DNA of 64,000 nt. Origin: Muribaculaceae bacterium. GTDB lineage: Bacteria; Bacteroidota; Bacteroidia; Bacteroidales; Muribaculaceae. The position numbers were made by a program, and so were the translations under genes. The DNA lies in NCBI GenBank assembly GCA_017557665.1, contig JAFYYI010000086.1:1-64000 (forward strand), given 5' to 3'. Of the stretch, positions 31,269-39,936 are shown piece after piece. The notes beneath the pieces were generated by a model. The model saw only the letters and a program-made list of their open reading frames with translations. It did not search any database and was not told the origin of the DNA. Positions within the stretch are counted from its first letter, which is position 1. Every line of letters starts with the position of its first letter.

Positions 31269-31303
31269 AGAGATAGCCGAGCCGCTTGAAAGGGTGTAGG
31301 CAA
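31269..31303 (+). promoter_or_regulatory. Shared leader element E11
   Basis: AGAGATAGCCGAGCCGCT, TGAA, AGG GT GTAGGCAA; it ends 20 bases before the ATG at 31324. Confidence 0.78.
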
Positions 31304-31323
31304 CAATAAAAACTATTACATTT

Positions 31324-31833
31324 ATGAAAATCAAATTTTTATCTATCATGATGGCCGTTGCAGTAGCACTGGCATTCACGTCTTGCGACGGCAAGAAGAA
31401 GGGTGCTAAAAACGATGACGACAGCGAGAAGAGCGAAAGCGTGAGCAGCGACGACGAAGAAAGCTACAGCGAACTTGCCAACATCAAGCCCACAGGAAAT
31501 CCCCAAAAGGATGCCAAAGCCTTTAAAAACTTTATGGAAAAATATGTTGAGTATGAAGTGATTGCTCAAGAAGCTCAAACTAGAATAGCAGAATATTATG
31601 CTGACAAACGCGATTATAAAGGATACCAAGAATTTCAAGATGAAATTAATCGGGTTTATGAAGAAACTAAATCTCGCTATAATTCAAAATATGATAAGTT
31701 AAGAGAGCGAATGGGAAATGCCGAAAAAAAACTAGATTCAAATCGGCCAGTTGAAATGCCAGACAGCACCATGTTTCTAGAAGAAGAGACCATCTACATT
31801 GATGATCCTGAAGAAATGGAAGTAAGTTATTAG
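31324..31833 (+). CDS. Array lipoprotein 14 (type B signal, type A mature domain)
   Basis: 169 residues. The signal peptide MKIKFLSIMMAVAVALA ends in FTSC. A Lys/Asp/Ser/Glu linker leads to IKPTGNPQKDAKAFKNFMEK and the core TRIAEYYADKRDYKGYQEFQ, then a helical part and a tail with Met/Glu/Asp (FLEEETIYIDDPEEMEVSY). It has its own promoter and leader element E11 and is set apart from the others by the PH-domain gene. Function is unknown. Confidence 0.87.
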   Translation: MKIKFLSIMMAVAVALAFTSCDGKKKGAKNDDDSEKSESVSSDDEESYSELANIKPTGNPQKDAKAFKNFMEKYVEYEVIAQEAQTRIAEYYADKRDYKGYQEFQDEINRVYEETKSRYNSKYDKLRERMGNAEKKLDSNRPVEMPDSTMFLEEETIYIDDPEEMEVSY

Positions 31834-31867
31834 ACACACCGTACCGACGGGTGAATCAATAAATTTA

Positions 31868-31899
31868 CAAGGGCGAGCCGATTTCTAGCTCGCCCTTGT
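31868..31899. terminator. Bidirectional terminator between array and lysine cluster
   Basis: ACAAGGGCGAGC pairs perfectly with GCTCGCCCTTGT. It separates array gene 14 from the convergent etfA. Confidence 0.85.
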
Positions 31900-31920
31900 A
31901 ATATAATTAGGGAAAATATC

Positions 31921-32937
31921 TTACTTCTCCATCTCCTTGCGGATGCGCTCTGTTAGCATGGGGACAATCTTGTGGAGGTCGCCCACGATGCCCAGGTCGG
32001 CAACGCTGAAGATGGGAGCAAACTTATCCTTGTTGATAGCGATGATGAAATCGCTCTCCTCCATACCAGCGAGGTGCTGGATGGCACCGCTGATGCCGCA
32101 TGCCATGTAGAGGTTAGGACGCACGGTCTTACCGGTCTGTCCAACCTGGCATTCGTGAGGCATCACGCCGTTATCAACCATAGCACGCGACGATGCAACT
32201 TGTCCGCCAAGCACGTCGGCGAGAGCCTGCAGCTTGTCGAAGCCTTCCTTGTCGTGCACGCCACGACCGCCCGAAACGAGAATCTTAGCCTCCGAAATGT
32301 CGGCAATATCCTTATCGGCCTTGATGGTCTCTACCACCTTTACTTTGAATTTCGAGGTGTCGAACTTAGGCTCAAACACGGTCACGATGCCCTTGCGGTT
32401 GGGGTCGCGTTGCATCTTCTGCATAACGCCTGGACGCACTGTTGACATCTGTGGACGATTGTTGGGGCACACGATAGTAGCCATGAGGTTTCCACCAAAG
32501 GCGGGACGAGTCATGCAGAACTCTTTCTCCTCATCCTTCACGGGTTGAATCTCAAGTTTTGTGCAGTCGGCAGTAAGACCAGTCTTGAGACGCGAAGCCA
32601 AACGTGGTGCCAAGTCACGACCAATGGTAGTTGCACCGTAAAGCACAATGTGAGGCTTGCGGTCAAGCACGATTTGCGACACAGCCTGAGCGTACTGCTC
32701 CGAGAGGAAATCCTTGAGTTCGGGAGTGTCAACCACGATCACCTCGTCGGCACCGAACTCAATGAGTTCCTGAGCCTTATCTTTGATGCCACATCCCAAG
32801 AACATGGCCACCACTTTCTCTTCAAGCACATCGGCGAGGTCACGAGCCTTGCCCAAAAGTTCAAAAGCAACGGGCTGGATTACACCTTCGCGTTGTTCAG
32901 CAAAAACGAATACGTTCTTATAATCTTTCTTTTCCAT
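31921..32937 (-). CDS. etfA: Electron transfer flavoprotein alpha subunit
   Basis: 338 residues. The C-terminal FAD domain is complete: VSGGRGVHDKEGFDKLQALA, VGQTGKTVRPNLYMACGISG, AIQHLAGMEESDFIIAINKD. The N-terminal domain pairs with EtfB. The heterodimer passes electrons to or from butyryl-CoA dehydrogenase. It lies last in the lysine cluster, 11 bp behind etfB, and the bidirectional terminator at 31868-31899 ends the unit. Confidence 0.97.
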   Translation of the reverse strand: MEKKDYKNVFVFAEQREGVIQPVAFELLGKARDLADVLEEKVVAMFLGCGIKDKAQELIEFGADEVIVVDTPELKDFLSEQYAQAVSQIVLDRKPHIVLYGATTIGRDLAPRLASRLKTGLTADCTKLEIQPVKDEEKEFCMTRPAFGGNLMATIVCPNNRPQMSTVRPGVMQKMQRDPNRKGIVTVFEPKFDTSKFKVKVVETIKADKDIADISEAKILVSGGRGVHDKEGFDKLQALADVLGGQVASSRAMVDNGVMPHECQVGQTGKTVRPNLYMACGISGAIQHLAGMEESDFIIAINKDKFAPIFSVADLGIVGDLHKIVPMLTERIRKEMEK

Positions 32938-32948
32938 AGCTTTTACTT

Positions 32949-33731
32949 TTAGATGATGTGTTTCTCTTTCAGTTTATTAACAATAAGCTCTACAGCCTCT
33001 TCGGGAGTAACCTCGTGAACCTCTCCAGGTTCCTTCATGGGCTTGGGGAATGACTTGAACACCTTGGTTGGCGAACCAGAAAGACCTAACTTGCCTTCCT
33101 CAACGTCAATTTTGTCGGCACCCCAAACCTCAACTTCCTTGTTGTAGGCTTCCATGATGCCGCTCACGCTCATATAGCGAGCGTCAAAAGCCGAAGCAAG
33201 CACGGTCAAGAGGCATTTACCCTCGGCCTCGAGCACTTGAACGCTGTCCTCATTCTCCTTGTGAACGAGCAAGTTGCCATTTTCGAGCAACTTGGCATCG
33301 GCAACATAAGTAATTTGTGGCAATCCTAAGTGCTCGGCAAGCTCGGGACCTACCTGTGCGGTATCACCGTCGATAGCCTGACGACCAGCTATGATGAGGT
33401 CGTAGTCGAGTGTGCGGCACAGCCCTGAGAGGGCGTAAGAGGTAGCCAAAGTGTCGGCACCTGCAAACTTGCGGTCACTCAGCAGGATGGCACGGTCGGC
33501 ACCCATTGCGAGAGCCTCACGCAGCATCACATCGGCCTGGGGAGGACCCATCGAGATTACAGTCACATGAGCGCCGTGAGCGTCCTTGAGACGCAGAGCG
33601 AGTTCGAGACCGCCCTTGTCGTCGGGGTTCATAATGCTTGGCACTCCATCACGAATCAATGTTCCCTTTACAGGGTCAATCTTGATTTCGGTGGTATCGG
33701 GAACTTGTTTTACGCAAACTATAATATTCAT
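32949..33731 (-). CDS. etfB: Electron transfer flavoprotein beta subunit
   Basis: 260 residues. MNIIVCVKQVPDTTEIKID is the usual EtfB N-terminus, and AGRQAIDGDTAQVGPELAEH is the nucleotide/FAD-binding segment. The GDTAQVGP form resembles clostridial EtfB proteins that bifurcate electrons with crotonyl-CoA, NADH and ferredoxin, whereas mitochondrial ETF differs here. Bifurcation is therefore plausible but inferred. The order bcd-etfB-etfA, with gaps of 18 and 11 bp, matches clostridial butyrate operons. Confidence 0.97.
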   Translation of the reverse strand: MNIIVCVKQVPDTTEIKIDPVKGTLIRDGVPSIMNPDDKGGLELALRLKDAHGAHVTVISMGPPQADVMLREALAMGADRAILLSDRKFAGADTLATSYALSGLCRTLDYDLIIAGRQAIDGDTAQVGPELAEHLGLPQITYVADAKLLENGNLLVHKENEDSVQVLEAEGKCLLTVLASAFDARYMSVSGIMEAYNKEVEVWGADKIDVEEGKLGLSGSPTKVFKSFPKPMKEPGEVHEVTPEEAVELIVNKLKEKHII

Positions 33732-33749
33732 ATCTTGTGTCCTCCTTGA

Positions 33750-34889
33750 TTATTTAAATAAATGACCGGCAATCACCATGCGCTGAACCTCAGATGTACC
33801 TTCGTAAATCTCGGTAATCTTGGCATCACGCATCATGCGCTCTACAGGATACTCACGAGTGTAGCCATAGCCGCCATGGAACTGAACGGCCTTGGTTGTT
33901 ACTTCCATAGCAGTCTCGGCGGCAAAGAGCTTGGCCATAGCAGCATCGGCACTGTAAGGAATGCCATTGTCTTTCTTCCAAGCTGCGCTGCGAACGAGCA
34001 AGCGGGCAGCCTCAACCTTTGTCTTGAGGTCGGCCATCTGGAACTGGGTGTTCTGGAACTGGGCAATGGCGCGTCCAAACTGCTTGCGCTCCTTGGTGTA
34101 GCGCACAGTCTCGTCCATCGCGCCCTGAGCGATGCCCAACGCCTGCGAAGCGATACCTATGCGGCCGCCGTCAAGAGTCTTCATGGCAATGCTGAAGCCC
34201 TTGCCAAGTTGACCAAGCAGGTTCTCTTTGGGCACTTCGCAGTTCTCGAAAATAAGCTCACAGGTAGCACTACCGCGAATACCCATCTTCATTTCGGGCT
34301 TGCCGATAGAGAATCCAGGCATACCCTTCTCAACGATGAACGCCGAAATACCTCTTGTGCCCTTCGACTTGTCGGTCATCGCCATCACGATGAAAACATT
34401 AGCGTAAGAAGCGTTGGTGATGAAAATCTTGGTGCCATTAAGAATCCACTTGTCGCCAGCGTCAACAGCCATAGTCTGCTGCATGGCGGCATCAGTACCG
34501 GCATTAGGCTCGGTAAGACCGAAGGCGCCAATCCACTCGCCCGAAGCGAGCTTAGGCAAATATTTCATCTTCTGCTCCTCGGTGCCATTCTCCAAGATAG
34601 GAGCCATGCACAACGAAGTGTGAGCCGAGAGCACTACGCCAGTGGTGGCGCAAACCCTCGAAAGCTCCTCAACAGCCATGATATACATCTGCACAGTGCC
34701 GCCGGCACCGCCATATTCTTTGGGCACGGGAATTCCCATGATGCCCAGCTTACCCATCTTCTCTACTGTCTCGAGGGGGAAGCGTTCCTGCTCATCAACC
34801 TCGGCTGCCAGAGGCTTCACCTCTTTCTCGGCAAACTCGCGAATCATCTGCAGGAATAGTTGTTCTGTCTTTGAATAACTGAAATCCAT
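33750..34889 (-). CDS. bcd: Acyl-CoA (butyryl-CoA) dehydrogenase
   Basis: 379 residues, standard length. FGLTEPNAGTDAAMQQT, KIFITNASYANVFIVMAMTD and GGYGYTREYPVERMMRDAKI are FAD- and substrate-binding signatures. ITEIYEGTSEVQRMVIAGHL near the C-terminus carries the catalytic Glu of short-chain enzymes. It reduces crotonyl-CoA to butyryl-CoA with EtfAB. A gap of 165 bp with a palindromic repeat (34976-34999) separates it from hbd, so an internal promoter is possible. Confidence 0.95.
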   Translation of the reverse strand: MDFSYSKTEQLFLQMIREFAEKEVKPLAAEVDEQERFPLETVEKMGKLGIMGIPVPKEYGGAGGTVQMYIMAVEELSRVCATTGVVLSAHTSLCMAPILENGTEEQKMKYLPKLASGEWIGAFGLTEPNAGTDAAMQQTMAVDAGDKWILNGTKIFITNASYANVFIVMAMTDKSKGTRGISAFIVEKGMPGFSIGKPEMKMGIRGSATCELIFENCEVPKENLLGQLGKGFSIAMKTLDGGRIGIASQALGIAQGAMDETVRYTKERKQFGRAIAQFQNTQFQMADLKTKVEAARLLVRSAAWKKDNGIPYSADAAMAKLFAAETAMEVTTKAVQFHGGYGYTREYPVERMMRDAKITEIYEGTSEVQRMVIAGHLFK

Positions 34890-34975
34890 ATAGTTTTTAG
34901 TTATTAGTTTATTAGTTTTTATATTTAGCTAACAAGCAGACGAGAAACAAGTAAACAAGGCAATGGTAGAGGGCT

Positions 34976-34999
34976 GTAGGAACGAGGCGGGCCTCGTCC
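34976..34999. repeat. GGACGAGGC palindrome, copy 1
   Basis: GTAGGAACGAGGC and GCCTCGTCC form a near-perfect palindrome. Related copies are at 45862-45885, 49700-49723, 59556-59578 and 61103-61126. Confidence 0.8.
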
Positions 35000-35054
35000 A
35001 CTAAGCGGCAATTGCTGCTACCTTGTCAGCTCGTCAGCTTGTTCCTTGTCAGCT

Positions 35055-35891
35055 TCAATATTTGTAGAAGCCTTCACCGGTCTTGCGGCCGAGGAGACCA
35101 GCACGGACCATCTTCCTCAACAGTGGGTGAGGACGATACTTGGGATCACCAAACTCGTTGTAGAGCACCTCCATGATTGCGAGATTCACGTCGTTACCGA
35201 TAAGGTCGGCGAGTGCCAATGGTCCCATTGGGTGATTAGCGCCAAGCATCATGCACTTGTCGATATCCTCGGCACTTGCGATGCCGTCGGCGAGAATGCC
35301 TACAGCCTCGTTGATCATCGGGATAAGAATGCGGTTAACGACAAAGCCAGGAGCCTCGTTCACGGGCACTGGAGTCTTGCCAATCTCGGTGGTGAGGTCG
35401 ATGATGCACTGGGCAGTCTCATCGCTTGTAAGCTGACCCTTGATTACCTCAACGAGCGCCATGCGGTCGGCTGGATTGAAGAAGTGGCAGCCAATGAACT
35501 GTGCGGGACGGCTGGTGCAAGCAGCAATCTCAGTAATCGACAGTGACGATGAGTTAGTGGCGAAAATAGTCTCGGGCTTGCAGATTTTGTCAAGCTCCAT
35601 AAACACGTCCTTCTTCAACTGCATGTTCTCAACAGCGGCCTCAATTACGAGGTCGGCGTCGGCAAATGTAGCATAGTCGGTAGTAGTGATGATGTTTGCC
35701 AAGATAGCATCCATCTTCTCTTGAGTGATTTTTCCCTTCTCCACGAGTTTGTTGTACCCCTTGGAGATTGAAGCCATAGCCTTCTCAAGGCTGGCATCGG
35801 TGCGGCTCTTCATGACAACAGGCATCTTGGCGGCAAAAGCCTTAACAATACCCTTAGCCATTGTTCCGGTTCCTATTACACAAATTTTCAT
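35055..35891 (-). CDS. hbd: 3-hydroxybutyryl-CoA dehydrogenase
   Basis: 278 residues. The N-terminal Rossmann motif is [16 protein letters not shown], the catalytic His is in [20 protein letters not shown], and [18 protein letters not shown] belongs to the C-terminal dimer domain. It interconverts acetoacetyl-CoA and 3-hydroxybutyryl-CoA. It is not needed in the shortest lysine route but lets acetoacetyl-CoA flow to crotonyl-CoA together with crt, giving a second way to dispose of electrons. The gap to crt is 29 bp. Confidence 0.95.
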   Translation of the reverse strand: MKICVIGTGTMAKGIVKAFAAKMPVVMKSRTDASLEKAMASISKGYNKLVEKGKITQEKMDAILANIITTTDYATFADADLVIEAAVENMQLKKDVFMELDKICKPETIFATNSSSLSITEIAACTSRPAQFIGCHFFNPADRMALVEVIKGQLTSDETAQCIIDLTTEIGKTPVPVNEAPGFVVNRILIPMINEAVGILADGIASAEDIDKCMMLGANHPMGPLALADLIGNDVNLAIMEVLYNEFGDPKYRPHPLLRKMVRAGLLGRKTGEGFYKY

Positions 35892-35920
35892 AGTGTTTTG
35901 TTATTTAATGATTATTGAAT

Positions 35921-36700
35921 TTATTTTCCAGTAAATGTGGCTGGGCGTTTGTTCAGGAACGCGTCCATACCCTCTTTTTGGTCGGCAGTGGCGAAACACT
36001 TGCCAAAGAGTTTGCTCTCAAGCTCAAGAGCTTCGGGAGCGTTGAGGTCGTAGTTCTCATTGATGCTCAACTTGGCGAGACAGATAGCCACAGGAGCCAT
36101 AGCCAGCATCTTCTGTGCCATAGCGATTGCCGCTGGCAAAAGTTCTACGGGCTCATGGATAGAGTTAACCAAACCTATGCGCAACGCCTCGTCGGCACGT
36201 ATCACCTTGCCGGTGTAAATCATCTCCTTGGCATAGCCTTGACCAATGAGTTTGGGCAGGCGGTAGGTGCCAGAGAAGCCTGGGATGATACCCAAGCCAA
36301 CCTCTGGTTGACCAAACTTAGCCTTTACTGATGCGATGCGGATGTCGCAAGCCATAGCGAGCTCACAGCCGCCACCCAGCGCAAAGCCGTTCACAGCAGC
36401 AATCACAGGAATGGGCAGTACCTCTATCTTGCGGAACACCGCAGCACCAAGTTTGCCAAATTCATATCCCTCTTGCTCGTCAAGATACGCCATCTCGCTG
36501 ATATCGGCACCTGCGACAAACGACTTCTCGCCATCGCCAGTAATGATTAGCACGCGAGTAGCAGGGTCAATGCTGTCAACAAATTTGTCCAGCTCCGTCA
36601 ATATTTTGGAGTTGAGTGCGTTAAGCGACTTGGGCGCCGAGATTTTCAGGATGGTGATGCCACCATCTATGTTCTCAATCTTCAGGAAGTTGTAATCCAT
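35921..36700 (-). CDS. crt: Enoyl-CoA hydratase (crotonase)
   Basis: 259 residues. Crotonase-fold signatures: SFVAGADISEMAYLDEQEG (oxyanion hole), NGFALGGGCELAMACDIRIA, and FGQPEVGLGIIPGFSGTYRL with the second catalytic Glu. It hydrates crotonyl-CoA or dehydrates 3-hydroxybutyryl-CoA. It lies between hbd and atoA; the 100-bp spacer to atoA contains GTTAAGTGTT microrepeats. Confidence 0.95.
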   Translation of the reverse strand: MDYNFLKIENIDGGITILKISAPKSLNALNSKILTELDKFVDSIDPATRVLIITGDGEKSFVAGADISEMAYLDEQEGYEFGKLGAAVFRKIEVLPIPVIAAVNGFALGGGCELAMACDIRIASVKAKFGQPEVGLGIIPGFSGTYRLPKLIGQGYAKEMIYTGKVIRADEALRIGLVNSIHEPVELLPAAIAMAQKMLAMAPVAICLAKLSINENYDLNAPEALELESKLFGKCFATADQKEGMDAFLNKRPATFTGK

Positions 36701-36801
36701 AATAATGTTAAGTGTTATGTGTCAAGCGTTAAGTGTTCACAAACTTCAATTTATCTAAGAAAAATATACTTAAAACTTAACACTTACAACTTAAAATTTA
36801 A

Positions 36802-37461
36802 TTAAACATCCATTGGTTTGAGGTTTGGATCGATGATAAGAGTGGCGCCAGTTGCCTCCTGTACTTGCTCAACGGTAAATTCAGGATGCAGCTCACGCAG
36901 CACAATGCCCTCGGGAGTGATGTCCATAACACCCATCTCGGTGATAATCATGTTAACCTGACCAGCGGCAGTAAGTGGCAGTGTGCACTCTTTCAAAATC
37001 TTGTGGTTACCCTTCTGAGTGTGCTCCATAGTGAGAATCACACGCTTTGCGCCTACCACAAGGTCCATAGCGCCACCCATGCCGGGAGCCATCTTGCCAG
37101 GAATAATCCAGTTGGCAAGGTTGCCCTTTTCGTCAACCTGCAATGCGCCGAGGAATGACACGTTAACGTGTCCGCCACGGATGATTGCAAACGAAGTAGC
37201 CGAGTCAAATGTGCAAGCGCCTGGTTCCAAAGTGATGAAACCGCCACCAGCGTTAATCAAGTTCTTGTCCTCCTCTCCTTCGGCAGGTGTTGGGCCCATG
37301 CCCATAGCGCCGTTCTCGGTTTGAAGGGTCACCTCCACACCTTCGGGAAGATAGTTAGGAATCAATGTTGGGATACCAATACCCAAATTCACTACGTCAC
37401 CGTCGTGCAACTCCTTGGCGGCACGCTTAGCGATGACCTCTCTCATTTGATACTTATCCAT
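36802..37461 (-). CDS. atoA: Acetoacetate/butyrate CoA-transferase, beta subunit
   Basis: 219 residues. It begins RAAKELHDGDVVNLGIGIPT and carries TENGAMGMGPTP, whose Glu forms the covalent CoA thioester; GACTFDSATSFAIIRGGHVN follows. With the alpha subunit it exchanges CoA between butyryl-CoA and acetoacetate. Its partner (46291-46941) is nine kilobases away at the other end of the cluster, which is unusual since the two genes are normally adjacent. A 101-bp microrepeat spacer precedes crt. Confidence 0.95.
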   Translation of the reverse strand: MDKYQMREVIAKRAAKELHDGDVVNLGIGIPTLIPNYLPEGVEVTLQTENGAMGMGPTPAEGEEDKNLINAGGGFITLEPGACTFDSATSFAIIRGGHVNVSFLGALQVDEKGNLANWIIPGKMAPGMGGAMDLVVGAKRVILTMEHTQKGNHKILKECTLPLTAAGQVNMIITEMGVMDITPEGIVLRELHPEFTVEQVQEATGATLIIDPNLKPMDV

Positions 37462-37521
37462 AGTTAATTACGGTTTATGATATTAATAATATTTTGTTAT
37501 TTATTTCTTAGTTGACTAGTC

Positions 37522-37552
37522 GTGAACTGTGAACTCTGAACTGTGAACTATT
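37522..37552. repeat. GTGAACT microrepeat between atoA and kamE
   Basis: GTGAACTGTGAACTCTGAAC plus one more unit, directly against the kamE stop codon; same type as 13797-13841 and 55665-55738. Confidence 0.7.
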
Positions 37553-38339
37553 ATTTCATTCCGCGCTTCACCATTTCTTGCACGACAAACGAAGCCACGT
37601 CGTCGGCGTATGTATTCATGCCGAAGCCGGCGTCAAAGCCAAGCTCCTTGGCGAGCTCGTGAGTGATACGCGCGCCACCGCAGCAGCAAATCATCTTGTC
37701 GCGCAAGCCCTCGGCCTCCATGAGCTCGATGAAGTTGGTCATGTTATGGATGTGCACGTCTTTCTGAGTCACCGTCTGAGACACGAGCAGTGCGTCGGCA
37801 TGAAGCTCTATACCACGGGCGATGAATTCCTCATTAGGAACCTGAGAGCCTAAGTTATAGGCCTCAATCATATCATAACGCTCTAGTCCGTAATGCCCGG
37901 CATAGCCTTTCATATTCATGATTGCATCGATGCCCACGGTGTGCGCATCGGTGCCTGTTGAGGCTCCCACAATCACAATCTTGCGACCGATGTTCTCCTT
38001 GATGTACTCATCGGTCTCATACATGTCCATTGTGTTAGACTCAACTTTGGGGACATAGATATTGGTGTAATCCACTGTGTGAGTGCAACTACCGTAGCAG
38101 TTGAAGAAGGTAAAACCAGGGGTGAGTTCCTGATAGAACACCACGCTGGGGTTCTCAAGGCCCATCTTGCGCAACATCTGTTTGGCGGCTTCCACAGCCT
38201 CGGCACCACATGGCACTGGCAGGGTGAAACTCAGCTGCACCTTACCATCGTTCATAGTGTCGCCATAAGGTTTTATCTTCGATAAGTCTAAGGTTTTGTC
38301 AAAATCCTTAGCTTCCATTGAATATAGTCCTTCGCTCAT
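37551..38339 (-). CDS. kamE: Lysine 5,6-aminomutase beta subunit
   Basis: 262 residues. The cobalamin-binding Rossmann-like domain has GASTGTDAHTVGIDAI, with the DxHxxG motif that supplies the cobalt ligand His, then MNMKGYAGHYGLERY; family members bind PLP through a beta-subunit lysine. GGARITHELAKELGFDAGFG completes the B12 site. With KamD it moves the terminal amino group of beta-lysine (or D-lysine) using adenosylcobalamin and PLP. The gap to kamD is 19 bp. Confidence 0.96.
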   Translation of the reverse strand: MSEGLYSMEAKDFDKTLDLSKIKPYGDTMNDGKVQLSFTLPVPCGAEAVEAAKQMLRKMGLENPSVVFYQELTPGFTFFNCYGSCTHTVDYTNIYVPKVESNTMDMYETDEYIKENIGRKIVIVGASTGTDAHTVGIDAIMNMKGYAGHYGLERYDMIEAYNLGSQVPNEEFIARGIELHADALLVSQTVTQKDVHIHNMTNFIELMEAEGLRDKMICCCGGARITHELAKELGFDAGFGMNTYADDVASFVVQEMVKRGMK

Positions 38340-38358
38340 ATCTTGTGTCTCCTATATT

Positions 38359-39915
38359 TTAACGTTTGCCTTTCATCAGTTCAATAAACGGGTTTAGATA
38401 GTTGGCGCCCTTCATAGTCACGCCAGCAAGGCCCTTGCCACCATTCTTGGGACGCTTCACGTCGCCAAAGATACCTTTCTCCAGAGCTGTGAACAAGCCC
38501 TCCTTAGTAATGTCCTCGAGCAACTTGATAGTGTTGCCCAGCACTTCCTTCACACGATTACGGCAGATGCCACCCTCACGGAACTCCATCTCCTCGCCTA
38601 TGCTGCGCATATTGTTGAAGATGTACTTGGCATTCTCAATCGAAAGATAGCGGTCGCTCATGAATGGGGTGTGAATGGCCTCGGTGGGCATACCCAACAG
38701 TTGAATTCCCTGATGAGTCCAGATGCCAATCATGTTAAACAGCGCATCCTGGATGTGACCACGGAAGATGTTACCAGTCATGAATTTAGTGGGAGGCATA
38801 TACTTGAGTGTAGCCTTAGGGAAGATTTCGCGGGTCATCTGTGCCTGAGCCAGCTCCAGCAGGAAGCCGTTCTCAAGCATGGGATCCATCTCGAAGGCGT
38901 GACCCAGACCCATCTGCTCCTCGGGCAGGCCAGCCATGAGAGCGAGTTGCTCGTTGATGAGGTCGCTGGCAAGCACGGTGTGTGCTGCCTCAACAGCGTC
39001 GGCAGTGGTTAGGTAGTTATCCTCACCAGTGTTGATAATCACACCTGCAAAACCGTTGATAATACGGCTCATATACTGGTCAATGAGTGTGCGCTGCATA
39101 TTGATGTCGCGGAACAAGATTCCATAAAGTGCGTCGTTGAGCATCACGTCAAGACCCTCAAAAGCACCCATAATGGCTATCTCGGGCATACACAAACCTG
39201 AGCAGTAGTTACAAAGGCGAATATAGCGTCCCTGCTCCTCCCCTACTTCATCAAGTGCCTTGCGCATGATGCGGAAGTTCTCTTGAGTTGCAAAGGTACC
39301 GCCAAAACCCTCGGTGGTTGCACCATAAGGCACATAGTCAAGCAGACTCTGACCAGTGGTGCGAATCACAGCAATGATATCGGCACCCTGACGGGCCCCA
39401 GCTTGTGCCTGAACCACATCTTCATATATATTGCCAGTTGCAACAATTATGTAAAGATAAGGCTTGGGACCCTCGCCAATGGTCTCGAGATAATGCTCAC
39501 GGCGGGCGCGGCGGGCGCGAATACGTGCCATACTCTCGTCAATGACAGGTTGAAGCACATCTGCAATCGCCTTGGGGTCGGTGGTCACCACCTTGGTGAT
39601 GTCAAGCTCATCCTTTGCCACTTTCTCAGCAATCTGCTGTGGTTTAAGACCAGTCTGAATCATGGCATTGGCGATGAAGAACAGTGCGCCTTCTCCTAAC
39701 ACACCCTTGTCCTTGAGCGCCTCGACCACCACATTGGGCAACGGCACATCGTTGTCGTCAACGCCATCAATGCCCATCAGTCGGCATAGGGTGCGCTCAA
39801 CGGCAACAGTGGTATATTGCTCCACAAAGGTCTGCACGTCTTGCGCGATGCCTTTGGCCAAACCTCTGGCATATTCCACCTTTTCGAAATCTAATCCTAA
39901 TTTACTTTTCTGCAT
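38359..39915 (-). CDS. kamD: Lysine 5,6-aminomutase alpha subunit
   Basis: 518 residues, the expected length for the TIM-barrel alpha subunit. It starts SKLGLDFEKVEYARGLAKGI and contains the substrate-site stretch GARQGADIIAVIRTTGQSLL, DYVPYGATTEGFGGTFATQE and IRLCNYCSGLCMPEIAI. It follows kamC by 21 bp and precedes kamE by 19 bp, so the three are likely translated from one message. Confidence 0.97.
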   Translation of the reverse strand: MQKSKLGLDFEKVEYARGLAKGIAQDVQTFVEQYTTVAVERTLCRLMGIDGVDDNDVPLPNVVVEALKDKGVLGEGALFFIANAMIQTGLKPQQIAEKVAKDELDITKVVTTDPKAIADVLQPVIDESMARIRARRARREHYLETIGEGPKPYLYIIVATGNIYEDVVQAQAGARQGADIIAVIRTTGQSLLDYVPYGATTEGFGGTFATQENFRIMRKALDEVGEEQGRYIRLCNYCSGLCMPEIAIMGAFEGLDVMLNDALYGILFRDINMQRTLIDQYMSRIINGFAGVIINTGEDNYLTTADAVEAAHTVLASDLINEQLALMAGLPEEQMGLGHAFEMDPMLENGFLLELAQAQMTREIFPKATLKYMPPTKFMTGNIFRGHIQDALFNMIGIWTHQGIQLLGMPTEAIHTPFMSDRYLSIENAKYIFNNMRSIGEEMEFREGGICRNRVKEVLGNTIKLLEDITKEGLFTALEKGIFGDVKRPKNGGKGLAGVTMKGANYLNPFIELMKGKR

Positions 39916-39936
39916 ATTACATTATTTATATAGTAC

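Larger units (their letters stand above)
30998..31323. other. Spacer before the last array lipoprotein
   Basis: AT-rich. It contains a plus-strand promoter (31214-31244) and leader element E11. No gene is seen. Confidence 0.6.

Noticed and set aside
23085..31303. Idea that the leader elements are glutamine (glnA-type) riboswitches, because both contain a GGxAGTAGG-like stretch
   Set aside because: The rest of the glnA consensus (flanking CGTTCA and GGAACG stems) is absent, so the likeness is limited to a few bases.
33762..34859. A 365-codon open frame antisense to bcd
   Set aside because: It is the complement of a clear acyl-CoA dehydrogenase with all family motifs. The product has no recognisable domain, and such long antisense frames are expected from the codon use of these genes.
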